Part shown: positions 8,467-16,769 of the stretch, piece after piece
How the letters are laid out: every line of letters starts with the position of its first letter
Numbering within the stretch: position 1 is the first letter of the stretch
Assembly: GCF_002920615.1 (NCBI RefSeq)
Contig: NZ_PQSU01000003.1
Span: 248,001-312,000, forward strand
Direction of reading: 5' to 3'
DNA length: 64,000 nt
Source of the DNA: Streptomyces sp. Ru62
GTDB taxonomy: Bacteria; Actinomycetota; Actinomycetes; Streptomycetales; Streptomycetaceae
The notes under the pieces: model-generated
What the model saw: the letters and a program-made list of their open reading frames with translations, nothing else
The model's database searches: none
What the model was told of the DNA's origin: nothing
Translations under genes and position numbers: made by a program

Positions 8467-9282
8467 GTGACCGGCATGACGTCACGTATCGTCATCGTAT
8501 CGGACTGTACCGATGTCGCCTATGTTGAGATGCGTCTGGCCATCCTGAATGCCGCGTCGACGTTGAATCCCGAAGTGGATGTAAGAATTGAGCCACTGGT
8601 GGCGGCCCAGCCGTTCTCGGTAATCAATGCGGCTTTCCTTGTGCGACTGATAGCGGAATCCGCCGCCCCGGGAACGACGATCATGTGCGTCCTCAACAGC
8701 CTCCCCCAGAGGACCGAACGCCTCGTGGGCCGTACGGTGCGGGGCGGTCTCGTCTTCACCGGAGCGAACACCGGCGCCCTGGGCTGGCTGGCCGAGGACT
8801 TCGGAGTGGCCGAATGCTTCCACATCGACGACCCCGGTTTCGTCCCGTTCGGCGGCAGGACGATCCACGCACCCGCGGTGGGGGCTCTGGCCGCCGGCCG
8901 CCGGCCGGCGGACCTGGGAAGGCCGTTCCCGGCCGGCGCGGTGCGCCGTATCCCGGTGTCGGAGGGCCTGATCGTCCACGTCGACAACTTCGGCAACGCC
9001 AAGTTCGCCTTCGACGCGGACGGATTGCTTCCGGGCGACCCGCTGAGAGTCACCCTCGGCGACCGGACGATCGACGCGGTCTACGGGCAGCGCATGATGG
9101 ATCACGAGGACGGGACATGGGTGGTGTACCCGGGCAGCTCCTTCGGGCTCCACGAGCTCGGCCAGGTCCGGTCCCGAGGTCTGCTGGACCACGACTGCGG
9201 CGCGGGCCACACCGTGGAGATCCGCCGTCGGCGCTCCCGTGTGCCGTCAGCGTCCACAGGAGTCTGGCCGCACACCGTGTGA
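8467..9282 (+). CDS. SAM hydrolase / SAM hydroxide adenosyltransferase family protein (DUF62)
   Basis: This 271-residue protein belongs to the DUF62 family, related to fluorinase and chlorinase. Visible family features are the N-terminal Asp-bearing VSDCTD motif, FVPFGGRTIHAPAVGALA in the middle, and VHVDNFGNA near 178-186. Characterised members hydrolyse S-adenosylmethionine to adenosine and methionine using water as nucleophile. GTG 8467 is preferred because GAAAGGA precedes it at proper distance; ATG 8476 is also possible. The upstream region and the first 150 bases of the gene are clearly more AT-rich than the surroundings. Its task in a peptide cluster is unclear: lowering SAM, self-resistance or a halogenation-like reaction are all conceivable. 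Confidence 0.82.
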   Translation: MTGMTSRIVIVSDCTDVAYVEMRLAILNAASTLNPEVDVRIEPLVAAQPFSVINAAFLVRLIAESAAPGTTIMCVLNSLPQRTERLVGRTVRGGLVFTGANTGALGWLAEDFGVAECFHIDDPGFVPFGGRTIHAPAVGALAAGRRPADLGRPFPAGAVRRIPVSEGLIVHVDNFGNAKFAFDADGLLPGDPLRVTLGDRTIDAVYGQRMMDHEDGTWVVYPGSSFGLHELGQVRSRGLLDHDCGAGHTVEIRRRRSRVPSASTGVWPHTV

Positions 9283-9569
9283 GCACACCGGTGGACAACT
9301 CCCTTGCCGCTTGGGAATCATGGGCCCTGCTGAGACGCGGAGCCGCAGACCGGGAACACGCGGAGCGCGCGGCGCTCAGCGCTCGCGCGGCCGGCGCCGG
9401 GAGTTCGGCCACCGGCGCGGAGGCGCCCCCGCGCCATGTCGCCCCCGCAAAGGTCACCCACCTGTGACCAGCCTGTCGAGCCCCGTCGCTCGCGTGCGGC
9501 CCACAAAGCCCGCCCCGTGCGAACAAGCCTCCTGTCGCGCTCCCCGGTCCAAGGTGAAAGGTTCGTGTC

Positions 9570-10427
9570 ATGTTGCATGTGTGTGAGGACGACTCGTCAG
9601 CCGTGGTGCGGGACTTCTTCGAGCGCAAGGCCATCGGCTACGACGAGAACTGGCGGGGAGCGTACGGACGTCTGGTGGACGCCCTGCAGTGGTCGGCGCT
9701 GGAGCTGTCGGTGTTCTCCCGGCTACCGCCCGGCTTCACCTTCCTGGACATCGGGGGCGGAGCGGGGCGCTGGACCCACCGGATAGCCACACACTTCCCG
9801 GACAGCACGGGAATGCTGTACGACCTGTCGTCCGGAATGGTCGGCCAGGCCAGGGACCGGGCGGCCCGGCACGGTTACGACCACCGGGTCCGCTTCCAGA
9901 ACGCCGACGTCCACGACGCGGCCGACCTGCTCGCCGGACAGACCTTCGACCTCGTCTTCAACAGCCACCACCTGCTCGGCTTCGTCCCCGACCCGGGGCC
10001 GGTGATCGCGTCGCTCACCCGGTTGCTCGCGCTGGACGGGCTGATGGTCTCGTTCCTGCCGAACCGCTGGCACGCGGCTTTCGAGGATCTGGCCGCGGGC
10101 GAGACCGAACACGTCGTGCGGAGCCTCGAAGGCAGCCGGTGGGCCACCAACTCCGCGCCGTACCGGCATCTGTTCACGCCGGGGGAGATCCGTGCCACGC
10201 ACGCGGCGTCGAACCTGAGCGTCGACCTGCTCACCGGATTTCCCAGCCTCATCTACCCCGACGTCCACGAGACACCGGGTGCGGGGTCGGAAAGCGTGCT
10301 CCAGGACGAGAAGGTCTTCCAGCGCGTCCTGTCCATGGAGAAGGAACTGCTCATCGATCCCGACTCGGGAGGCCGGGGCGCCAACCTCTTCGTGGTCGCC
10401 TCGCACGCGACACCCCGCATCCGCTGA
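9570..10427 (+). CDS. Class I SAM-dependent methyltransferase
   Basis: This 285-residue protein has a Rossmann methyltransferase fold. Motif I is FLDIGGGAGRW (about 59-69) and motif II-like segments follow (NADVHDAADLL). The N-terminal FFERKAIGYDENW (about 16-28) resembles small-molecule methyltransferases of the UbiE/BioC type. The start ATG 9570 follows GTGAAAGG. It runs in the same direction as the SAM-hydrolase-like gene, 287 bases upstream, and converges on the SARP gene. It is probably a tailoring enzyme of the NRPS product; substrate unknown. Confidence 0.87.
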   Translation: MLHVCEDDSSAVVRDFFERKAIGYDENWRGAYGRLVDALQWSALELSVFSRLPPGFTFLDIGGGAGRWTHRIATHFPDSTGMLYDLSSGMVGQARDRAARHGYDHRVRFQNADVHDAADLLAGQTFDLVFNSHHLLGFVPDPGPVIASLTRLLALDGLMVSFLPNRWHAAFEDLAAGETEHVVRSLEGSRWATNSAPYRHLFTPGEIRATHAASNLSVDLLTGFPSLIYPDVHETPGAGSESVLQDEKVFQRVLSMEKELLIDPDSGGRGANLFVVASHATPRIR

Positions 10428-10455
10428 CAGAGCCGAGCGCGCACGGACCCCGCAG

Positions 10456-13400
10456 TCACGGCCGGCCACCCGTCCCCCGGCCGCCGAGCAACGCCGTGAG
10501 CCGGGCGGGCTGTCCCGCGCCGGGGGGCAGCCGCAGACCGGCGAAGACCTCGTCGGCGCGGGTGAGGCTCTCCTGGGCGGCCGGCTCCTGCCCGAGATCG
10601 CGCAGCGCGTGGCCCAGCACCGTGAGTGCCCGGCCGAGGTTGCGCATGTCGGACACTTCCTCGCACAGCTCGACCGACTGCTTGGCTTCGGCGATGGCCC
10701 GGTCGAGCAGCTTGACCGCCCTCAGCGACTCCGCGAGCCGCAGCCGGGCCTGGCCCTCGCGAGCGCGCAGCCCGTGGGAGATGCAGACGGAGAGGCACTC
10801 CTCGAACCAGCTCAACGCCGACTCGTATCCGCCGAGACTGTGGTTCGCCAGCCCCAGCACGTAATAGGTGTACGCGATCCCGGCGGTGTCCTCCTGCGAC
10901 ACCAGCCCGGTGAGGACCTCCTGACAGATCTGCTCGGCCTCACGCGCCTCGCCCATCTGCACCTTCAGCAGGGCGACGTTCACCGTGGTGGCCACCTCGC
11001 CCGTCGTGTGACCGAGCCGGCGAGCCAGGTCGATGGCTTCGTCGTAGCACTCGATGGCCTCCTGGAACCTGCCCTGCATCTGCTTGGCCAGGCCCAGGTC
11101 GTTGAGCGCCTGGCGCAGGATGACCAGGTCCTCGGCGGCCCGGCAGTGCTGCACCGCAACCGACGCCTGCTGCTCCGCGCGCGCGAAGTGGCTCATCGCG
11201 AGTTCGTAGTTGCCGCGCAGGAACCGCACCCTGCCCATGATGTGCGGGTCCCCCGTGCCGGCGACGGCCCGCTCCAGCAGGTCGACGGCGTCCTGGAAAT
11301 AGGTGGAGTTCAGGCTCTGCCGGTGCGCGCTGAGGACGATCAGCAGGTCGACGTTGGAGCGCAGCAGGGTGCGGGCGTCGAACGGCGGCTCGGTGCCGTG
11401 CGCTCCGGCTCCGGTCGCCATGGCCCGGGCCAACTGCCGCACCAGGGCGAGCGCGCACTCACCGTCCTCCGCGGCCCAGCTCCGCGCCTCCTCGGGCCCG
11501 GCGAACCACAGACCGGCGGCACGCGTCGGGCAGAGGGCACGCTCGATGGGATCTCCCGCCACCACCTGGGCGAAGGCGTTCTTAGCCGAGGCCAGCAGGA
11601 AGTCCAGCAATCTGGCCATCGCCTCGTGCCGTTCGTCCGGAAGGGCCTTGCGCCGCGCGAAGCCGCGCAGCAGACCGTGGAACCGGTAGCGGCCGGGCTC
11701 CGGCGACTCCAGCATCGCCTGGTCCACGAGCGCGTCGAGCAGTATCTCCGCGTCCTCCTCCGACGCGTCCAGCAGCGCCGCGGCGCACGACAGCGAGAGC
11801 GAGGGGCTGTCGACGGTGGCCGCCCGGCGCAACGCGCTCGCCTGCTCCTCGGGCAGGTGCCGGTACGTGAGGTCGAAGACGGCGGAGATCGTCATGCTCC
11901 CCGACCGGAGTTCCTCGACGCGTTTGAACTCGTCGGCGAGGCGGGTGCTGAGCGACCGGAGCGACCAGTTGGGCCGGGCGGCCAGCCGGGCGGCGACGAT
12001 CCGGATGGCGAGCGGCAGCATCGCGCAGGACTCGACGATCTCCACCGCCGCCGCACGTTCGGCCTCGACGCGTCCGGAACCGATGGTGTGCGCGAGCAGA
12101 TCCAGCGCCTCCGACGGGTAGAACGCCTCGACCTCCACCTGGAGCGCCGGCAGGCCACCGAGCCGGGTGCGCGTGGTGATGAGCACACCGCACTCCGGCG
12201 AGCCCGGCAGCAGCGGGCGCACCTGCTCGGCGGTGACCGCGTCATCCAGAAGGAGCAGCACACGGCGCCCGTTGAGCACGGTCCGCAACAGGGCGGTCCG
12301 TGCCTCCAGGGTCGCCGGCAGGTCGTCGGGACGGTAGCCGAGCGAGACGAGGAAACCCGCCAGCACGTCGTCCGGCGGTACGGGGCCGCCGTCACCGGCC
12401 CGCAGGTTGGCGTAGAGCTGGCCGTCGGGGTACGAGTCGCGGATGGTGTGGGCGACGTGCAGGGCGAGGGCCGACTTGCCGACGCCCGCCATCCCCACCA
12501 GCACCACCAGGGGCAGAGCGGACCGGTGGGGGCTGTTCATCAGCGAGCTGATCGTCAGGGTGAGGTGGCCGCGCCCGGTGAAGTCGACCAGGTCGGGCGG
12601 CAGTTGCGCGGGGTGCGGGTACGGTTGGTCGTCGCGGCCGGGCGCCGCGGCGGACGCCTCCTCCGCCGCGGGCGCCGCTTCCTCGCCGGCCACCGCGGAC
12701 GAGGACGGCTCGGCCGGGGGCGTCACCTCGGGTCGCGGCGCCGGCGGGGTCGCCAGCAGCTCCTGGGCCCCCGCCAGGACGCGCTGGTGCAACGCGTGCA
12801 GTTCCGGCCCCGGCTCCACACCCAGTTCGTCGATCAGCACCTCGCGCGCCCGGCGATAGGTGTCGAGCGCGTCGGCTCTTCGCCCGGACTGGTACTGGGC
12901 GTGCATGAGCAGCGTGTAGAGCCGTTCCCGCAGGGGATAGCGGTGGATCAGGCCGGGCAACTCGGACAGGTACCGGATGCCTCGGCCCAGCGCGAGACCT
13001 ATCTCCATGCGTTCTTCCTGCAACAACAGGCGCACTTCGTTCAGCCGGTCCCGCTGGCGGGCGGCGAACGGCCCGGGAATCGCCGCGAGCGGCTCACCGC
13101 GCCACAGCGAGAGCGCCGCCTCCAGCAGGTCGTACGCACCCTCCAGGTCGTCGGCCTGCCGCGCGCGCTGTGCGTTGCGCGCCAGCTCCTCCACGTCCTG
13201 GAAGTCGACGTAGTCACCGTCCAGGACCAGGCGGTAGCCGTCCCCGACCGACACCAGGACGCTGGGGGACTTGGTGTCCTCCTCCAGTACCTTGCGCAGC
13301 CGCCAGGCGTACGTGCGCAGCGTCCTCGTCGCCGAGGTGGGCTCGTCCTCACCCCACAGTGCCTCGACGAGGTCCCCCGCGGTGGCGGTCCTGCCCTCCC

Positions 13401-13512
13401 TCATGAGCAGTGCCAGGAACAGGGACTGCTGCTGCGGGCTGCCCAGATCCACCTGCGTTCCGTCCCGGTCCAGTCGAAGCAGGCCGAGGATGGAAACGTG
13501 AAGTTTTGGCAC
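10456..13512 (-). CDS. SARP-family transcriptional activator with NB-ARC ATPase and TPR domains (AfsR-like)
   Basis: This 1018-residue protein has the large-SARP architecture. A winged-helix DNA-binding domain (about 5-95, including RTLRTYAWRLRKVL) is followed by a BTAD helical domain (98-243), an Ala/Pro/Glu-rich linker (245-300), an NB-ARC ATPase (from about 305, P-loop GMAGVGKSA near 340 and LLLLDDA) and TPR-like helical repeats (about 700-1000). Such proteins activate antibiotic clusters by binding 11- or 22-bp-spaced heptamers. A box of exactly this form lies about 200 bases away at 13713-13752, in front of the divergent mbtH-thioesterase operon. The TPR region could sense a ligand or protein. 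The start is GTG 13512, preceded by AAGGACGA. It is the likely pathway-specific regulator. Confidence 0.92.
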   Translation of the reverse strand: MPKLHVSILGLLRLDRDGTQVDLGSPQQQSLFLALLMREGRTATAGDLVEALWGEDEPTSATRTLRTYAWRLRKVLEEDTKSPSVLVSVGDGYRLVLDGDYVDFQDVEELARNAQRARQADDLEGAYDLLEAALSLWRGEPLAAIPGPFAARQRDRLNEVRLLLQEERMEIGLALGRGIRYLSELPGLIHRYPLRERLYTLLMHAQYQSGRRADALDTYRRAREVLIDELGVEPGPELHALHQRVLAGAQELLATPPAPRPEVTPPAEPSSSAVAGEEAAPAAEEASAAAPGRDDQPYPHPAQLPPDLVDFTGRGHLTLTISSLMNSPHRSALPLVVLVGMAGVGKSALALHVAHTIRDSYPDGQLYANLRAGDGGPVPPDDVLAGFLVSLGYRPDDLPATLEARTALLRTVLNGRRVLLLLDDAVTAEQVRPLLPGSPECGVLITTRTRLGGLPALQVEVEAFYPSEALDLLAHTIGSGRVEAERAAAVEIVESCAMLPLAIRIVAARLAARPNWSLRSLSTRLADEFKRVEELRSGSMTISAVFDLTYRHLPEEQASALRRAATVDSPSLSLSCAAALLDASEEDAEILLDALVDQAMLESPEPGRYRFHGLLRGFARRKALPDERHEAMARLLDFLLASAKNAFAQVVAGDPIERALCPTRAAGLWFAGPEEARSWAAEDGECALALVRQLARAMATGAGAHGTEPPFDARTLLRSNVDLLIVLSAHRQSLNSTYFQDAVDLLERAVAGTGDPHIMGRVRFLRGNYELAMSHFARAEQQASVAVQHCRAAEDLVILRQALNDLGLAKQMQGRFQEAIECYDEAIDLARRLGHTTGEVATTVNVALLKVQMGEAREAEQICQEVLTGLVSQEDTAGIAYTYYVLGLANHSLGGYESALSWFEECLSVCISHGLRAREGQARLRLAESLRAVKLLDRAIAEAKQSVELCEEVSDMRNLGRALTVLGHALRDLGQEPAAQESLTRADEVFAGLRLPPGAGQPARLTALLGGRGTGGRP

Positions 13513-13544
13513 CCTTCGTCCTTACTGCAGGAGGGGATTGCCCT

Positions 13545-13615
13545 GGGAATGTGAACAATGCGGTGCTGTTGCGATGATCAGAGTAACGGATGAGGCTTCC
13601 CGCGGGAATGTGAAC
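13545..13615. promoter_or_regulatory. Direct repeats upstream of the SARP gene
   Basis: The 12-mer GGGAATGTGAAC occurs at 13545-13556 and again at 13604-13615, 59 bases apart. The repeats lie in the promoter region of the SARP gene and could bind a regulator of it. No binding family is recognised. Confidence 0.45.
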
Positions 13616-13712
13616 GCTCCGACGGCGTGGCGGGAGTTGGGGCGGTCACGCGCTACGGACGCGAGGACGGCTTCTCCGCCTCGTCCTCACCCCCGCCAGC
13701 AGCGGATCCGTC

Positions 13713-13752
13713 ATTGACCCGCGCCTTCCCGTGTGTTGACCGCGCATTGATC
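13713..13752 (+). promoter_or_regulatory. Candidate SARP box upstream of mbtH-thioesterase operon
   Basis: Heptamers ATTGACC (13713-13719), GTTGACC (13735-13741) and ATTGATC (13746-13752) are spaced 22 and 11 bases apart. The intermediate position 13724 holds a degenerate copy. Eight to nine bases after the last heptamer is a possible -10 (GAACAT, 13762-13767). This is the geometry known for SARP-dependent promoters such as those of ActII-ORF4 and DnrI. The adjacent divergent SARP gene is the natural candidate to bind it. Confidence 0.65.
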
Positions 13753-13807
13753 ACCGATCGCGAACATGGACGCCGCCGGGCACGGCCCCCGCCCCGAGGA
13801 GGAGACC

Positions 13808-14014
13808 ATGAGCAACCCGTTCGACAACCCCGACGGCACCTTTCTGGTACTGGTGAACGACGAGAATCAGCACTCGCTGTGGCCGGAATTCGCCGAGGTA
13901 CCCGAGGGCTGGACGGTCGTCCATTCCGCCGGCACCCGGCAGTCCTGCCTCGACTACATCGAGACCCACTGGACGGACCTGCGCCCCAAGAGCCTGAGGG
14001 AGCGCACGGGGTGA
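13808..14014 (+). CDS. MbtH-like NRPS chaperone (second copy)
   Basis: This 68-residue protein has [14 protein letters not shown] and WTDLRPKSL, the MbtH signature. It is clearly related to the copy at 2158 but not identical. ATG 13808 follows GAGGAGGAGACC. Its stop overlaps the thioesterase start (GTGA at 14011-14014), so the two are translationally coupled. Two MbtH proteins in one cluster suggest at least two NRPS proteins with separate needs. Confidence 0.95.
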   Translation: MSNPFDNPDGTFLVLVNDENQHSLWPEFAEVPEGWTVVHSAGTRQSCLDYIETHWTDLRPKSLRERTG

Positions 14015-14793
14015 ACCCGCACCGTCACGTCGCCTCCGCCACGGCACGGCGGACCCTGGTCGACAACACCGATCCCTGGTTCCGCCGGTACCCGGTCGAC
14101 GCGCCCGTGGCCCGCCTGGTCTGCCTTCCCCACGCGGGAGGCACCGCCGGCGTGTTCCACCACCTGGCCGCGAGCCTCGCACCCGGCATCGAACTGCTCG
14201 CCGTGCAGTACCCCGGCCGGCAGGACCGGCTGGAGCACTCGTGGCCGCGGAGCCTGGAGCATCTCGCGGAGGAGATCGCCGCCCGGCTGCCGCCCTATCT
14301 CGACGTGCCGGTCGCCGTGTTCGGCCACAGCCTGGGAGCGTCCGTCGCCTACGAGACGGCCCGCAGGATCGAGGACTGGTATCCGGGCTCCCTGACCCGG
14401 GTGTGCGTCTCGGGGCGGGCCGCCCCCTCCGGGGACGCGTACGACCCCGGGCCCCTGGACGACGAGGCCCTGGTCGACTGGGCGATCGGACTGGGAGGAC
14501 CGGGATCCGAGGTGTACACCGACCCCGGCCTGCGCGCACTGCTGCTGCCCGCGCTCCGCGGCGACCTGCGGCTCCTGCGCGCCTACAGTCCCGCCGGGAT
14601 CGTACGGCTCAAGGCGCCGGTCACGGCCTTCGGCGGCGCCGCGGACCCCACCTGCCCGCCCGAGGAGCTGGCCACGTGGGCGGACGTCACCGCCTCCGGC
14701 TTCGACTTCCGCATCTTCCAGGGAGACCACTTCTACCTGGTGCCCCACGCGGCGGCCCTGGCCGCCGAGATCTCCTCCCGGATCCGCGGATGA
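14011..14793 (+). CDS. Type II thioesterase (editing alpha/beta hydrolase)
   Basis: This 260-residue protein is of the GrsT/RifR-type external thioesterase family. The motif [12 protein letters not shown] (37-48) and the nucleophile elbow GHSLGA with Ser107 are present. The triad is completed by Asp212 (GAADPT) and His240 (QGDHFYL). These enzymes free carrier domains of wrongly primed or stalled groups. The start GTG 14011 is coupled to mbtH. A strong hairpin follows the gene at 14810-14842. It supports the view that the NRPS cluster reaches at least this far. Confidence 0.93.
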   Translation: MNPHRHVASATARRTLVDNTDPWFRRYPVDAPVARLVCLPHAGGTAGVFHHLAASLAPGIELLAVQYPGRQDRLEHSWPRSLEHLAEEIAARLPPYLDVPVAVFGHSLGASVAYETARRIEDWYPGSLTRVCVSGRAAPSGDAYDPGPLDDEALVDWAIGLGGPGSEVYTDPGLRALLLPALRGDLRLLRAYSPAGIVRLKAPVTAFGGAADPTCPPEELATWADVTASGFDFRIFQGDHFYLVPHAAALAAEISSRIRG

Positions 14794-14809
14794 CCTTCCT
14801 CGACCGCCA

Positions 14810-14842
14810 GGGCGGCGTCCATGACCGTCATGGACGCCGCCC
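14810..14842. terminator. Strong terminator hairpin
   Basis: A 15-bp perfect stem (GGGCGGCGTCCATGA at 14810-14824, complement at 14828-14842) has a 3-base loop. It lies between the convergent thioesterase and MerR genes and probably serves both. Confidence 0.85.
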
Positions 14843-14880
14843 GGGACGGGGAGGGGCGCGGAGGTCCCCGCCCGCCGTGT

Positions 14881-15705
14881 TCAGGCCCGGCTCACCGGAG
14901 CCTGCAGTTCCGTCACCCAGTCGTCGCGGTTCTCCGGGCACTCCAGGTTGACCTCTCGGGGATACCCGGTCGACCGGTAGCCGCCCGCGTCGATCCAGCG
15001 GGTCAGGGTCTGGGCGGTGGGCAGCACGGTGTCCGGAGAGCCGCGGTGCACGATGGTCGCCGCCTGGTCGAGGGCCGGCAGGTCGAGGACGCGGAAGGCG
15101 CCGTCCTCCTGGAGGGGCGCGGAGACCTGGACGGCGGCGTGGACGGTGATCCTGCCGCCACCCTCCGGGGCGTCCTCGTAGAAGGCGACGCCGGCGCCCG
15201 TGGGTGTGATGCCCGCCGAGTCCAGGCGTCGGAACAGCTCGGCGTAGAGCGGTTCGATGACCGGGCCGATGTCCTCGGGGTCGAAACTGGCGGCGGTCGC
15301 GGTCAGTTCGGCCACCCGGACGCCGGGGACGCTCTTGATGACGACGTCGTTCGTGGGCATGTGCCCCTCGCTCTCGATCGCTCGGAGCCTCGCCTCGACC
15401 TGGACCAGCCGCGCTTCCGCGGCGGCCACGGCGGTCTCCAGTTCGGCCCGCCGCAGCCGCAGCATGCCGCGCAGCTCCTCGGTGCCGACCTTCTCGTCCA
15501 CGATGTCCCGGACCTGCTGGAGGGTGAATCCGAGGTCCTTCAGCGCGATGATCCGGTTGAGCCGGGCGAGCTGGGCGGCGGTGTAGTGGCGGTAGCCGCT
15601 GGCGGGGTCGACGTGGGCCGGGCGCAGCAGACCCGTCGCGTCGTAGTGGCGCAGCATCCGGACCGATACGCGGCCGTGCCGGGCGAAGTCTCCGATGGTG
15701 AACAT
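14881..15705 (-). CDS. MerR-family regulator with GyrI-like effector domain
   Basis: This 274-residue protein has an N-terminal MerR winged helix (MFTIGDFARHGRVSVRMLRHYD, then YRHYTAAQLARL), a coiled-coil linker (about 75-118, rich in Glu, Ala and Arg), and a C-terminal GyrI/BmrR-like ligand domain (about 125-274). Such regulators bind small hydrophobic compounds and twist promoters with 19-bp spacers. A promoter of exactly that kind lies at 15716-15746 directly in front of the gene, which points to self-regulation. The leader is very short, about 4-5 bases if transcription begins 6-7 bases after the -10. A frame stays open far upstream, but that region is repetitive and non-coding. Confidence 0.9.
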   Translation of the reverse strand: MFTIGDFARHGRVSVRMLRHYDATGLLRPAHVDPASGYRHYTAAQLARLNRIIALKDLGFTLQQVRDIVDEKVGTEELRGMLRLRRAELETAVAAAEARLVQVEARLRAIESEGHMPTNDVVIKSVPGVRVAELTATAASFDPEDIGPVIEPLYAELFRRLDSAGITPTGAGVAFYEDAPEGGGRITVHAAVQVSAPLQEDGAFRVLDLPALDQAATIVHRGSPDTVLPTAQTLTRWIDAGGYRSTGYPREVNLECPENRDDWVTELQAPVSRA

Positions 15706-15715
15706 GATGTCTCCG

Positions 15716-15746
15716 AGTCCACCGCCTGACACGGTGTGAGAGTCAA
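15716..15746 (-). promoter_or_regulatory. MerR-type promoter/operator, 19-bp spacer
   Basis: Minus strand: -35 TTGACT (15746-15741), 19-base spacer, -10-like TGGACT (15721-15716). The spacer contains the near-palindrome TCACACCGTGTCA (15739-15727). The long spacer with a central palindrome is the hallmark of MerR-controlled promoters. Confidence 0.65.
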
Positions 15747-15896
15747 GGAACCCATCCGGCGCGGGACACGTCCCTGCCGAGGGCTGTTCACCAGTGTTCC
15801 GTGGATCCGGTTCGTGCGGCCCTCCTCCCCCGTCCGCCGGGGGACGAGGGCCGCGCGCGTCGTACCGGCGTGGTCCACACGGACCCGCCCGTGGCG

Positions 15897-16130
15897 TTAC
15901 GAGGTCGGGTCGCCCACGCGGGAGCCCGTGCTGTTCCAGTCCTCCGGGTCCGAGCCCCCCGTCGTACCGTCGCCCCCGGCCACCGCGTGCACCGCCGTAC
16001 CGTCCGCCGGGGCGGGGGCGGACGCGCCGGTCACTCCGGCGACACCGGCCACCAGCGCCAGCAGCCCGATGCCCGCCGCCGCCAGGCGGAGCCGCCTGTC
16101 CCCGATGCGCATGACGTTGGACTCGTCCAT
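15897..16130 (-). CDS. Small secreted peptide with DEWNSTGS-like motif (paralogue 2, EDWNSTGS)
   Basis: This gene encodes 77 residues: a basic start (MRIGDRRLR), a hydrophobic stretch (LAAAGIGLLALVAGVAGV), an Ala/Pro/Gly linker, then EDWNSTGS followed by a seven-residue tail ending in PTS. The layout matches the gene at 7977. The start ATG 16130 follows GGAAGGA, the same ribosome binding site sequence as in paralogue 1. A candidate SARP box lies 59 bases upstream of the start. Function unknown; its place at the edge of the NRPS cluster suggests a role in its control or in a linked peptide product. Confidence 0.75.
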   Translation of the reverse strand: MDESNVMRIGDRRLRLAAAGIGLLALVAGVAGVTGASAPAPADGTAVHAVAGGDGTTGGSDPEDWNSTGSRVGDPTS

Positions 16131-16188
16131 GAGTGATTCCTTCCGCAGATCCGTGGGGTGTTGGTGCTCTTCGATGCTGGCAAGCCCC

Positions 16189-16206
16189 GATCAACGGCCG
16201 ATCACC
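16189..16206 (-). promoter_or_regulatory. Candidate SARP box upstream of small peptide paralogue 2
   Basis: Minus-strand heptamers GGTGATC (16206-16200) and GTTGATC (16195-16189) are spaced 11 bases apart. A weak -10 (CAGCAT) lies 9 bases downstream. A partial third heptamer sits 11 bases further up. Confidence 0.5.
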
Positions 16207-16399
16207 ACCGGAGCACACGGCCGTGCGCGCGCCACCCGATCGGGCCGCGCCGGCCCGGGACCGCTCACGCGCCGGCGGCACGATCGCCGCACGGGTGCGG
16301 CACCCCGAGGCGGCGGCCGGCGCAGCGGGCGCCATGTCCCCACGCGGGGCTGCGCCCGTCGCTCGGTGCCGACGGCGCCGGCGCGCGGAGGGGCGGTGC

Positions 16400-16750
16400 G
16401 CGGAGGGCCGGATCTGACGGCGGGCACGGGGTGATGGTGTCCACGGGGTGACGGTGGCGCCGGTGCGCGGAGGGGCGGGCTTGACGGCGGGCGCGGGGTG
16501 ATGGTGTCCACGACGGGCACGGCGTGCGGAGGGCCGGGCTTGACGGCGGGCACGGTGTGATGGCGGCCAGGGCGTGATGGCGGGCACGGCGTGATGGCGG
16601 GCACGGCGTGATGGCGGCCACGGGGGTGACGGCGTCCACGGCGTGGCGGTGGCGTGGGCGTGCGGAGGGGCGGGCTTGACGGCGGGCGCGGGGTGATGGT
16701 GTCCACGACGGGCACGGCGTGCGGAGGGCCGGGCCTGATGGCGGCCACGG
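16400..16750. repeat. Imperfect repeat tract with an exact 72-bp duplication
   Basis: The tract is built of variants of GACGGCGGGCACGG and GTGATGGCGGCCACG. A 72-base block at 16468-16539 is repeated without any change at 16663-16734, 195 bases away. The region between the peptide gene (starting 16130) and the stress-protein gene otherwise shows no supported gene; the long open frames across it are Pro/Arg/Ala-rich artefacts of the GC repeats. Confidence 0.85.
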
Positions 16751-16769
16751 CGGGCACCGCCCGACGGGG

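Noticed and set aside
10279-13554. A plus-strand frame of 1091 codons opposite the SARP gene
   Set aside because: The minus strand encodes clear winged-helix, BTAD, NB-ARC and TPR domains; the plus frame is a low-complexity shadow.
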